Below are positions 7,225 through 13,388 of a stretch of 14,018 bases of DNA, in pieces. Below the pieces are notes generated by a model, which saw only the letters and a list, made by a program, of their open reading frames with translations, was not told the DNA's origin and made no database searches. Both the position numbers and the translations under genes were made by a program. Origin of the DNA: Chloroflexota bacterium (GTDB taxonomy: Bacteria > Chloroflexota > Anaerolineae > Anaerolineales > UBA4823); the NCBI GenBank assembly GCA_012798185.1, contig JAAZNS010000343.1, forward strand, positions 1-14,018. The letters run 5' to 3'. Numbering within the stretch: the stretch's first letter is position 1; every line of letters starts with the position of its first letter.

Positions 7225-8259
7225 ATGGTATTGACAGTATTGAATTCACCACTCGAGCTGCCCCCGCATTACGATCCAGCCAAGGCAGCTGATATTTGGC
7301 GTGTTCCGTATCTTCAACGAGCTCAAGAGGCAGTCATGTGGGCTAAAAAGAATGACATCCTGCCTGCTGCCCTGGATAAACAGCGTATTGCATTGATGCT
7401 GGTTGATGTCCAAAATACGTTTTGCTTGCCCGAGTTTGAATTATTCGTCGGCGGGAGATCGGGTACAGGTGCCATGGATGATAACCGCCGTTTGTGTGAA
7501 TTCATTTATCGAAACATGAGGTCGATTACGAAGATCATCGCCACCCTGGATACACATCAAGCAGTTCAAATATTTCACGCAATTTATCTAATTAACGATA
7601 TGGGAGAACACCCTGCCCCGATGACGATGATCTCTTACGATGATGTTATGCAGGGAAAATGGAAATTCAATTCCAACCTGGCAGACAGCCTGGGTATAAA
7701 ACCTGAAGATGGTCAGCGTCATCTATTGTATTATGTGCAGTCGTTAAAAAATAAGGGCAAATATGATCTGACAATTTGGCCATACCATGCGATGCTGGGG
7801 GGTATTGGCCACGCTCTGGTGGCTTCGGTAGAAGAGGCATTATTTTTCCATACGATTGCCCGCAACAAGCAGGTAGATTTTGAAATAAAAGGAGAGAATC
7901 CGCAAACCGAGCATTATTCGGTCATCCGCCCGGAAATTATGCATGGAGCGGATGGCAGGCTACTTGGTAGGCATAATTCAAAATTCCTGCGGGTGGTTGA
8001 GGAATATGATGCTTTAATCATAGCCGGCCAAGCCAAGAGCCATTGCGTGGCATGGACGGTCGAAGATTTGCTTGAAGATATCAATGCTCATAATCCCAAC
8101 CTAGCAAAAAAGGTCTATTTGCTGGAAGACTGCATGTCTGTGGTGGTTATTCCCGGCGTGGTGGATTATACGGAACAGGCGGAAGCCGCCTTTCAACGCT
8201 TTGCCGAAGCCGGGATGCACCGCATTATCTCAACCGAGCCAATGGCGAATTGGCATTAA
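7225..8259 (+). CDS. Isochorismatase/nicotinamidase-fold cysteine hydrolase
   Basis: This 344-residue hydrolase shows the nicotinamidase-type catalytic set. Asp61 lies in MLVDVQNTFC, Lys222 in FEIKGENPQTEHYSV (aligning with the KG...Y loop of PncA) and the nucleophile Cys274 in AKSHCVAWTVEDL. Candidate metal ligands are Asp109, His111 (LDTHQ), His118 and His188 (WPYHA). These enzymes cleave C-N bonds, for example nicotinamide to nicotinate or related amides. The protein is much longer than classical nicotinamidases (about 180-215 residues) because of a 50-residue N-terminal extension and an insert between residues 120 and 180. It therefore probably belongs to a larger-subunit subgroup with its own substrate. 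Start choice is clear: AAAGGAG sits 5 nt before the ATG. It appears monocistronic, with its own promoter at 7169-7196. The substrate cannot be assigned from sequence; a role in NAD salvage is only one option. Confidence 0.82.
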   Translation: MVLTVLNSPLELPPHYDPAKAADIWRVPYLQRAQEAVMWAKKNDILPAALDKQRIALMLVDVQNTFCLPEFELFVGGRSGTGAMDDNRRLCEFIYRNMRSITKIIATLDTHQAVQIFHAIYLINDMGEHPAPMTMISYDDVMQGKWKFNSNLADSLGIKPEDGQRHLLYYVQSLKNKGKYDLTIWPYHAMLGGIGHALVASVEEALFFHTIARNKQVDFEIKGENPQTEHYSVIRPEIMHGADGRLLGRHNSKFLRVVEEYDALIIAGQAKSHCVAWTVEDLLEDINAHNPNLAKKVYLLEDCMSVVVIPGVVDYTEQAEAAFQRFAEAGMHRIISTEPMANWH

Positions 8260-8276
8260 TCGATTTGCCTTTTCGA

Positions 8277-8304
8277 TTTTCATTCTCTCCTCTTGTTTTA
8301 TAAT
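8277..8304 (+). promoter_or_regulatory. Possible upstream promoter in the 8260-8710 gap
   Basis: TTTTCA (8277-8282), a 16-bp spacer and a perfect TATAAT (8299-8304) lie just after the cysteine hydrolase stop. If used, it would add about 90 nt to the 5' end of the structured RNA described at 8402-8587. The -35 box is only a partial match. Confidence 0.35.
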
Positions 8305-8367
8305 GAATAGATGACGGGAATACCACCTTACAAAATAATCAGGTTATTTGGATATACAATATCTCCA

Positions 8368-8396
8368 TTGACATTTAGTTTGAAATATGCGATACT
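8368..8396 (+). promoter_or_regulatory. Strong extended -10 promoter for a structured RNA
   Basis: A perfect TTGACA (8368-8373) is followed at 17 bp by GATACT (8391-8396), and TGC directly before the -10 makes it an extended -10 element. This is the best promoter in the window. Initiation is expected near 8402, exactly where the first hairpin of the RNA starts. Confidence 0.65.
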
Positions 8397-8481
8397 AACT
8401 TTTGAACAATGTGGTTGCCATGTTCAAAGAGCAGCCATTATTCACCTCTTGCTATCCCACTGAAGAGGAGGTGATGCCACA

Positions 8482-8538
8482 ATGTGTGACAGTAGTATCT
8501 TACGAAGCGCTGCGGCATCCCTCCTGGTAACAGTATAG
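8482..8538 (+). CDS. 18-residue peptide ORF in the structured RNA
   Basis: ATG at 8482 opens MCDSSILRSAAASLLVTV, ending in TAG (8536-8538). Upstream, AGGAGGTGAT (8466-8475) is a full 10-nt complement of the usual 16S rRNA 3' tail. This is far stronger than the ribosome binding sites of the flanking genes, with the ATG 10 nt after AGGAGG. The 5' arm of stem H3 lies within codons 9-12 and the 3' arm just after the stop, so a ribosome translating the peptide would open H3. It could be a leader peptide (it contains Ile, three Leu and two Val) or a small functional peptide. An overlapping ATG at 8474 gives another 18-codon frame but is placed too close to the ribosome binding site. Confidence 0.4.
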   Translation: MCDSSILRSAAASLLVTV

Positions 8539-8558
8539 GAAGCCGCAGCGCTGCAGGG

Positions 8559-8587
8559 AGCCGTCCAAAAGACGGCTTCTTGTTCTT
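8559..8587 (+). terminator. Rho-independent terminator of the structured RNA
   Basis: AGCCGTC (8559-8565) pairs perfectly with GACGGCT (8571-8577) around a CAAAA loop, followed by the T-rich tail TCTTGTTCTT (8578-8587). G-T and G-C pairs can extend the base of the stem to 8556-8580. It lies 123 bp before the mcmA2 start. Confidence 0.75.
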
Positions 8588-8617
8588 ATTGGCATGCTTC
8601 TAAATTGGTAACTAGTT

Positions 8618-8647
8618 GCTATCGGCTGAAAGCTGATAGCTGATAGC
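8618..8647. repeat. GCTGATA short repeat with hairpin
   Basis: GCTATCGGC (8618-8626) pairs with GCTGATAGC (8632-8640) around TGAAA with one G-T wobble. The unit GCTGATA occurs twice in tandem (8632-8645) and ends in GC. Similar CTGATAG tandem arrays are scattered in intergenic DNA of several bacterial genomes. Here it lies between the RNA terminator and the mcmA2 -10 box. Confidence 0.5.
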
Positions 8648-8673
8648 ATAAAGCTTCTCTTAACCTGATGAGG

Positions 8674-8679
8674 TATAAT
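8674..8679 (+). promoter_or_regulatory. -10 box for the mcmA2-meaB operon
   Basis: A perfect TATAAT lies 31 bp before the mcmA2 start, which would give a leader of about 25 nt. No good -35 hexamer is found at 16-18 bp, so this promoter may need an activator or may be supplemented by read-through of the 8559-8587 terminator. Confidence 0.4.
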
Positions 8680-8710
8680 CTAATTGATCAACCCCAAATG
8701 AAAGGAGCCT

Positions 8711-9118
8711 ATGGCAGAGAAAAAGATCCGCGTCCTGGTTGCCAAACCTGGGCTAGATGGTCATGATCGCGGAGCAAAAGTAGTCGCCCGCGCCTTGCGG
8801 GACGCAGGTATGGAAGTGATCTATACCGGTTTACGTCAGACTCCAGAAATGATCGCTGAAGCGGCATTACAAGAAGATGTCGATGTGGTGGGATTATCGA
8901 TTCTGTCAGGTGCACACATGGCGTTGGCGCCAAAAGTTATCGAATTATTGAAATTAAATGGTCAGGATCATGTCCGGGTTTTCATTGGCGGCATTATCCC
9001 TGATGAAGATATTGTTACATTAAAGGAAATGGGTGTAACCGGTATTTATGGACCTGGAACGACTACTGAAGAGATTATTCGTGACATTCGTAAAGCAGTT
9101 ACCGAAAAATCAAAATGA
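8711..9118 (+). CDS. mcmA2: B12-binding small subunit of acyl-CoA (methylmalonyl-CoA) mutase
   Basis: This 135-residue protein is a stand-alone cobalamin-binding domain, equivalent to the C-terminal part of methylmalonyl-CoA mutase and to the small subunit of two-gene archaeal and Chloroflexota mutases. The B12 signature DxHxxG is D16-G-H18-D-R-G21, where His18 should be the lower axial cobalt ligand. It is followed by SxL (Ser63-Ile-Leu65) and GG at 93-94. The end, GIYGPGTTTEEII, is typical. Partnered with a catalytic TIM-barrel subunit, it would isomerise methylmalonyl-CoA and succinyl-CoA; that subunit is not in this window. AAAGGAG lies 3 nt before the ATG. It heads an operon and is followed in the same frame by meaB, whose product protects and reloads such mutases. 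A sister activity (isobutyryl-, hydroxyisobutyryl- or ethylmalonyl-CoA mutase) cannot be excluded from this subunit alone. Confidence 0.9.
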   Translation: MAEKKIRVLVAKPGLDGHDRGAKVVARALRDAGMEVIYTGLRQTPEMIAEAALQEDVDVVGLSILSGAHMALAPKVIELLKLNGQDHVRVFIGGIIPDEDIVTLKEMGVTGIYGPGTTTEEIIRDIRKAVTEKSK

Positions 9119-9154
9119 CTGCTGCTGCATCAAGAAGATTTGGAAAAATATTGT

Positions 9155-10177
9155 ATGAACTTAACGGCTTCTGTTTTAGCCGGTGATCGCCTGGCAATTG
9201 CCCGGTTAATGACCCAGGTTGAGAACGCAACGAAGGAAGGTTTGGCTGAATTAGAAGGATTATTTCAGTATACCGGTAAAGCACATATCATTGGCGTAAC
9301 TGGTGCGCCCGGAGTGGGAAAATCTTCCTTAGTTAATCATTTAGCCCGCTATTTTCGTCATCCATCACAAGAAAAAGCGCCTTGTACCGTGGGGGTTATT
9401 GCGGTTGATCCATCCAGCCCTTTTACTGGGGGAGCAATCCTTGGTGATAGGGTGCGTATGCGTGATCTGGCGGGTGATCCAGGTGTTTTTATCCGCTCAA
9501 TGGCTACCCGCGGCTCTTTAGGCGGCTTGGCGAATACAACCGCAGGATTAATCCAGATTTTGGATGCTGCAGGATACCAGCTAATCTTCGTTGAAACTGT
9601 AGGTGCAGGGCAAACCGAAGTGGATATTGCTCGTTTAGCGCATACCACTCTAGTGGTGGAATCGCCGGGTTTGGGGGACGACATTCAAGCAATAAAAGCA
9701 GGTATTTTGGAGATTGCCGATATACTGGTGCTTAATAAAGCCGATCATCCTGGTGCAGAAATTGCCGAAAGTGCATTGCGCAATGCATTACAATTTGCAC
9801 CAGTGACCCAGCATAATTCTTACCATCATGGCGAAAAGCCGAAAAATCAAAAGAAGATTGAGATATCTGTAAACGAAATTTCCTGGACGATACCCATTTT
9901 GCGTACGGTTGCATCAGATGGCAAAGGCATCGCAGAAGTTGCCGCACAAATCGAATGCCATCGGGATTATTTGATCACTACCGGTGAATGGACAAAGCGG
10001 GATCAGATAAGACTGCAGTCGGAATTGGAATCGTTGCTGCAAAGCAGTTTAATGCAGCGCTGGCGGAATTCGGTATCTGAAACCAGTTACCAGGAAGTAT
10101 TGAATCAATTAATCAATCGAGAAATTTCTACAACGCAAGCAGTAAATCTACTCATCGATGGAGGTTTTTCCCAATGA
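9155..10177 (+). CDS. meaB: MeaB/ArgK-family G-protein chaperone of B12 mutases
   Basis: This P-loop GTPase (340 residues from ATG 9155) belongs to the MeaB/ArgK/MMAA family, which loads adenosylcobalamin into methylmalonyl-CoA mutase and protects it from inactivation. From this start, GAPGVGKS (50-57) is the Walker A motif. DPSSPFTGGAILGDRVRM (85-102) covers the family-specific switch, ETVGAGQTEVD (147-157) the Walker B/switch region, and NKAD (194-197) the guanine-specificity motif. The C-terminal helices (about 260-340) form the dimerisation arm. An alternative TTG start at 9140 adds five residues. I prefer ATG 9155 because family members usually begin a few residues before the LAGDRxAxARL motif, but neither has a strong ribosome binding site, so the start is uncertain. 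The gene lies in the same frame as mcmA2 with no other stop between them. Its TGA overlaps the next gene's ATG (ATGA). Confidence 0.93.
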   Translation: MNLTASVLAGDRLAIARLMTQVENATKEGLAELEGLFQYTGKAHIIGVTGAPGVGKSSLVNHLARYFRHPSQEKAPCTVGVIAVDPSSPFTGGAILGDRVRMRDLAGDPGVFIRSMATRGSLGGLANTTAGLIQILDAAGYQLIFVETVGAGQTEVDIARLAHTTLVVESPGLGDDIQAIKAGILEIADILVLNKADHPGAEIAESALRNALQFAPVTQHNSYHHGEKPKNQKKIEISVNEISWTIPILRTVASDGKGIAEVAAQIECHRDYLITTGEWTKRDQIRLQSELESLLQSSLMQRWRNSVSETSYQEVLNQLINREISTTQAVNLLIDGGFSQ

Positions 10178-10713
10178 TACTTGGTGAAAGACTGCGCTTA
10201 CGGGCTGTGGAAAAAGAGGATATCGACAGATTTGTCACCTGGTTGAATGACCCTGAAGTGAGGGAAGGTGTTGCCATCTTTTTGCCTCTTTCTAAGCATG
10301 AAGAGGAGAAATGGTTCGAAACTACTATGGCAAAACCAGCTACCGAACACCCATTTGTCATAGAAATTAATGACGACGGGAGCTGGAAACCAATCGGCGA
10401 TTGTGGCTTTTTCGAGATCGATTGGCGCAACCGCTTTGGGGAAATTGGGATATTCATCGGAGAGAAGCAATACTGGAATCAGGGTTATGGCAGTGAAGCT
10501 GTTCGAATGTTATTAAAACATGGTTTCAATACGTTGAATTTAAATCGGGTTTTTTTACGGGTTTTCGAAGATAACCCGCGTGCTATCCATGCCTATGAGA
10601 AGGTCGGATTTATTCATGAGGGGCGCTTGAGAAAAGCAGAATATCGAAATGGCAGATATATTGATATATTATTAATGAGTGTATTGAGAGAGGAATGGAA
10701 TAATAGCAGGTGA
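10174..10713 (+). CDS. GNAT-family N-acetyltransferase (RimJ/RimL type)
   Basis: This 179-residue GNAT acetyltransferase uses acetyl-CoA to modify an amine. The opening LGERLRLRAVEKEDIDRFVTWLNDPEV is typical of the RimJ/RimL subgroup, which acetylates protein N-termini or small amines. The acetyl-CoA binding motif A is at about 100-110 (YWNQGYGSEAV). Motif B follows as NLNRVFLRVFEDNPRAIHAYEKVGF (122-146), the usual GNAT end of the fold. It overlaps meaB by 4 bp (ATGA), so it is probably translationally coupled, and prs follows after 3 bp. The substrate is unknown. Its place between meaB and prs suggests co-transcription rather than a shared pathway. Confidence 0.85.
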   Translation: MILGERLRLRAVEKEDIDRFVTWLNDPEVREGVAIFLPLSKHEEEKWFETTMAKPATEHPFVIEINDDGSWKPIGDCGFFEIDWRNRFGEIGIFIGEKQYWNQGYGSEAVRMLLKHGFNTLNLNRVFLRVFEDNPRAIHAYEKVGFIHEGRLRKAEYRNGRYIDILLMSVLREEWNNSR

Positions 10714-10716
10714 ACT

Positions 10717-11712
10717 ATGACCACTAGTCGTACTTACAAAGATTCAATGATGTTTTATGGTGGGATCAAATTATTTGCCGGAACAGGGTGTCCACATTTA
10801 GCAAGTCAAATCGCAGAATACCTGCATATCCCCTTAAGTGGATGTGATATTACGCTTTTCCCCAACGACAATTTATTTGTGCAGCTGCATCAAAGCGTAC
10901 GCGGGCAGGATGTGTATGTCATTCAAACTACATCTCCACCTGTGCAACGTAATCTCATGGAATTATTGATCATGCTGCAAACTATGCGCCTGGATTCGGC
11001 AGGCCGCGTGACAGCTGTGGTTCCATATTTATGTTATGCCCGCTCGGATAAAAAAGATAAACCTCGGGTGCCGATTACTGCGCGACTGGTTGCCGAAATG
11101 ATTGAAATTGCCGGCGCAGAGCGGTATATGACGCTCGATCTTCATGCCGGGCAAATTCAAGGTTTTTTCTCAATTCCCGGAGATGTCCTTTCTGCGTTTC
11201 ATATACTTACAGTTCATATCCGTAAAAGATTACCTGATATGAAAGATCCAGTCGTACTGGCTGCCGATTTGGGATTTGCTAAAAAAGGCAGGAATTTTGC
11301 TGCATCTATAGAAGCACCTATTGCATTTATTGAAAAACGCCGTACCGGCAGGGAGGATAATCCAGAAGCGTTAACACTTATTGGCGATGTGCGCGGCAGG
11401 GATGTTATTATTGTTGATGACGAGGTGGATACAGGTGGCTCGATTTGTCAGGCAGTAGAATTAGCCCAAAAAAGCGGGGCTAGGAATATTTACCTTGTAT
11501 TCGTACATCCCATATTAACCTCCGGCGCGCCAGAAAAGTTAGCGCAATTGCCGATTTGTGAAGTCATTACCACCGATTCTGTGCCGATATCAGAAGAGAA
11601 AAGAGCAGTTTTCGGTGATCGCTTGAAGGTTCTCAGTGTGGCGCCTCTGCTTGGGGAGGTTATCTTACGCGCTCATGAGGGACGGAGCGTAGGTGAAATG
11701 TTTGACGAATAA
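10717..11712 (+). CDS. prs: Ribose-phosphate pyrophosphokinase
   Basis: This 331-residue PRPP synthase transfers pyrophosphate from ATP to ribose 5-phosphate, feeding purine, pyrimidine, histidine, tryptophan and NAD synthesis. Visible motifs are YARSDKKDKPRVPITARLVA (107-126, ATP/regulatory region), DLHAGQIQGFF (141-151, with the catalytic-site His143), the flexible-loop FAKKGRNFA (187-195) and the PRPP-binding loop VDDEVDTGGS (233-242). Compared with common bacterial Prs, the N-terminus carries a short extension before FYGGIKLFAGTGCP. The loop reads SDKKDKPRVP where many have QDRKxxxREP, and GGSI replaces the usual AGTI/GGTI. It could be a divergent class I enzyme or a second paralogue. AGGTGA precedes the ATG at short spacing; a start at Met11 or Met12 is possible. 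It is the fourth gene of the operon, 3 bp after the acetyltransferase and 3 bp before mutM. Confidence 0.93.
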   Translation: MTTSRTYKDSMMFYGGIKLFAGTGCPHLASQIAEYLHIPLSGCDITLFPNDNLFVQLHQSVRGQDVYVIQTTSPPVQRNLMELLIMLQTMRLDSAGRVTAVVPYLCYARSDKKDKPRVPITARLVAEMIEIAGAERYMTLDLHAGQIQGFFSIPGDVLSAFHILTVHIRKRLPDMKDPVVLAADLGFAKKGRNFAASIEAPIAFIEKRRTGREDNPEALTLIGDVRGRDVIIVDDEVDTGGSICQAVELAQKSGARNIYLVFVHPILTSGAPEKLAQLPICEVITTDSVPISEEKRAVFGDRLKVLSVAPLLGEVILRAHEGRSVGEMFDE

Positions 11713-11715
11713 TCT

Positions 11716-12534
11716 ATGCCGGAACTTCCCGAAGTTGAGACCATTGTCAGATTTTTAAGGGAGGGCAGGGATGATAAGCCCTCCCTTTATGGTTTTAGAA
11801 TTGAAAAAGCTACCGTTCTTTGGGAACGAAGCCTGGCTTTTCCCAAACTGGAAGAATTTCTTCAAAATATCAGCGATCAAATCATTACATCCATTTCAAG
11901 ACGGGGAAAATTCATCCGCGTAGAATTACAAAATAATTACTTCATAATTCATTTGCGGATGAGTGGAGATTTATGGGTTGAACCGGAGACGACACCACCA
12001 GGGCTGCACCATCGCTGGATGCTGCATTTCGGTAACGGTTGGCGGCTGGCATTTAACGATCCACGAAAATTCGGACGCGCCTGGATGGTGGCTGACGATC
12101 AATCAATTTTGGGAAATTTGGGTCCGGAGCCTTTTGATAAGACGTTAACCGCTGATGCTTTCTTTAAACAGCTGCATCATTGCCGCCGGCAGCTTAAACC
12201 GTTATTAATGGATCAAACCTTTCTTGCAGGGCTGGGTAATATTTATACCGATGAAGCGCTGCATTTAGCGAAACTGCATCCAATGCTCGTTTCCAATAAT
12301 TTAAGCGAAGCCCAATGCGCAAAACTGCTTGCTGCCATAAGGCAGGTTTTACGCGAAGGTATTGTCCGTCAAGGAGCCAGCATCGACTGGGTTTACCGCG
12401 GGGGTGATTTCCAAAAATATTTCCGCGTTTATCAGCGAACAGGAAAACCCTGCCCAGTTTGTACCACACCAATTGAACGAATTACGCTTGGTCAAAGAAG
12501 TACGCATTTTTGTCCCATCTGCCAGAAAATGTAA
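11716..12534 (+). CDS. mutM: Formamidopyrimidine-DNA glycosylase (Fpg/MutM)
   Basis: This 272-residue base-excision repair enzyme removes 8-oxoguanine and formamidopyrimidines and nicks the abasic site. The mature N-terminus, PELPEVETI, supplies the catalytic Pro2 and Glu3. Lys65 in RRGKFI matches the conserved lysine. Met82 (LRMSG) and Arg117 (DPRKFG) match the probing and intercalating residues, and GLGNIYTDE (172-180) is the helix-two-turn-helix signature. The C-terminal zinc finger has Cys246, Cys249, Cys266 and Cys269, with Arg261 in GQRSTHFCP. All key residues are present and the length is normal, so it should be active. No ribosome binding site is obvious; the ATG lies 3 bp after the prs stop, which suggests translational coupling. 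It is the last gene of the operon, with no clear terminator after it. Confidence 0.96.
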   Translation: MPELPEVETIVRFLREGRDDKPSLYGFRIEKATVLWERSLAFPKLEEFLQNISDQIITSISRRGKFIRVELQNNYFIIHLRMSGDLWVEPETTPPGLHHRWMLHFGNGWRLAFNDPRKFGRAWMVADDQSILGNLGPEPFDKTLTADAFFKQLHHCRRQLKPLLMDQTFLAGLGNIYTDEALHLAKLHPMLVSNNLSEAQCAKLLAAIRQVLREGIVRQGASIDWVYRGGDFQKYFRVYQRTGKPCPVCTTPIERITLGQRSTHFCPICQKM

Positions 12535-12586
12535 GGGCGATCTTATCTATAAATTCCAACCCCCTTTTCTTTTTAATGAGATTCCA

Positions 12587-12648
12587 AATATGTTAGGATA
12601 GAAAAAAACAGTATATTTTCGAAGAAAAATCTGTATACTTAACATATT
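12587..12648. promoter_or_regulatory. Nested inverted repeats upstream of the membrane-anchored gene
   Basis: AATATGTTA (12587-12595) and TAACATATT (12640-12648) form a perfect 9-bp inverted repeat. Inside it lie GTATA (12611-12615) with TATAC (12634-12638), and TTTTC / GAAAA around GAA (about 12616-12628). The inner right arm overlaps a candidate -10 box, TATACT (12634-12639), whose -35 is weak. This could be an operator over the promoter of the next gene, or the terminator of the mutM operon. Confidence 0.4.
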
Positions 12649-12662
12649 CGGGTGAAAAACAT

Positions 12663-13373
12663 ATGAACTTAACTCCTGTAGTGATCACGGGTATTGTGTT
12701 TCTATTGGTGGGAATCGCCATTGGCAGCCTGCTCAGCGGTTTGAATAAAGACACTAGTGAGAAATCGTCCCCGCAGCCTGTAGATGAGGGGGAATGGGTA
12801 GAATGTGTATCATTGGTTAGCGATAAAGAAGGGAAAGAAATATTTCCGAAATTTGATGGAGAAGTAATTAAGCAAAAAGATGAGCTGCCTCCTCAATATC
12901 GTGAGACCTTAGTGAAAGCATTAGGCGCAGTAAATAAATGGCTGGGTGAACCGGTGAGTGAACCGCCAGCTGTTATTCAGAAAACACCTCCACCTGAGGC
13001 AGCACTACCTGTTGCGACCGATACTTCAGTTGTCAGCCCAGAAATATTCATTAAACCGGCTGCTCCTCCACCAGCCAAAATCAGCATGAATCCAATCGAT
13101 TTTTTTACAAAAGCTTTACAATCGGATGTAAAAACTGTAAAACCAGCCCCTAAAAGCATTGTTGCTCAAATCGATGAGATTCTTCAGGAGAAATTGCTTG
13201 GCACCCCTATGGAGAAACGAGGTGTTCGCTTGGTGGAATTCCCTAACCAAGGCATGGTAGTTTTAATCGGTTTGGATAAATATGAAGGGGTGGACGAAGT
13301 TCCTGACGAAGAAATTCGCCAGCTTATTCGCAGTGCAGTGAAGGAATGGGAAGCGCGGTTTGAATCGGGTTAA
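12663..13373 (+). CDS. Membrane-anchored proline-rich protein of unknown function
   Basis: I do not recognise this 236-residue protein. A single hydrophobic segment at about 5-27 (VVITGIVFLLVGIAIGSLLSG) without a lipobox or clear cleavage site suggests an N-terminal membrane anchor. Residues 35-92 are charged, with EGEWVECVSLVSDKEGKEIFPKFDG-like sequence around 42-66. A proline/alanine-rich linker spans about 96-165. The C-terminal domain (166-235) reads as a compact alpha/beta unit: IVAQIDEILQEKL, then RGVRLVEFPNQGMVVLIGLDKY, then DEEIRQLIRSAVKEWEARF, with the conserved look of a small folded domain. The start is supported by GGGTGA 7-9 nt before the ATG. It follows mutM by 128 bp that contain nested palindromes, so it may be a separate unit. 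It ends 15 bp from the convergent adenosine deaminase stop. Confidence 0.75.
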   Translation: MNLTPVVITGIVFLLVGIAIGSLLSGLNKDTSEKSSPQPVDEGEWVECVSLVSDKEGKEIFPKFDGEVIKQKDELPPQYRETLVKALGAVNKWLGEPVSEPPAVIQKTPPPEAALPVATDTSVVSPEIFIKPAAPPPAKISMNPIDFFTKALQSDVKTVKPAPKSIVAQIDEILQEKLLGTPMEKRGVRLVEFPNQGMVVLIGLDKYEGVDEVPDEEIRQLIRSAVKEWEARFESG

Positions 13374-13388
13374 AAATAGGGGGGTAAA

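Larger units (their letters stand above)
8402..8587 (+). ncRNA. Candidate structured RNA with short ORF (about 186 nt)
   Basis: Between a strong promoter and a terminator the sequence can fold into four consecutive hairpins. H1 pairs TTTGAACA (8401-8408) with TGTTCAAA (8421-8428), plus TGG/CCA inside. H2 pairs TCACCTC (8442-8448) with GAGGTGA (8468-8474), or TCACC-TCTT with AAGA-GGTGA, burying the ribosome binding site of an 18-codon ORF. H3 is a perfect 11-bp stem, AGCGCTGCGGC (8506-8516) with GCCGCAGCGCT (8542-8552), extended by TCCT/AGGA. H4 is the terminator at 8559-8577. The CTCTT at 8446-8450 can alternatively pair with AAGAG at 8427-8431, so H1 and H2 could compete. The layout fits an attenuator leader for the mcmA2 operon, or a free-standing small RNA or peptide mRNA. 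I do not recognise the family, and no cobalamin-riboswitch consensus is visible. Confidence 0.5.

Noticed and set aside
8466..8530. Alternative 18-codon frame starting at ATG 8474
   Set aside because: Its ATG lies only 2 nt after AGGAGG, too close for normal initiation. The ATG at 8482 is better placed.
8401..8710. Possible cobalamin riboswitch before the B12-dependent mutase subunit
   Set aside because: The gene context invited it, but I find no B12-box (GCCACTG) in the right setting nor the conserved core. CCCACTG at 8457-8463 alone is not enough.
9115..9186. ATG overlapping the mcmA2 stop (ATGA) as the start of meaB
   Set aside because: That frame stops after 23 codons and is not the meaB frame.
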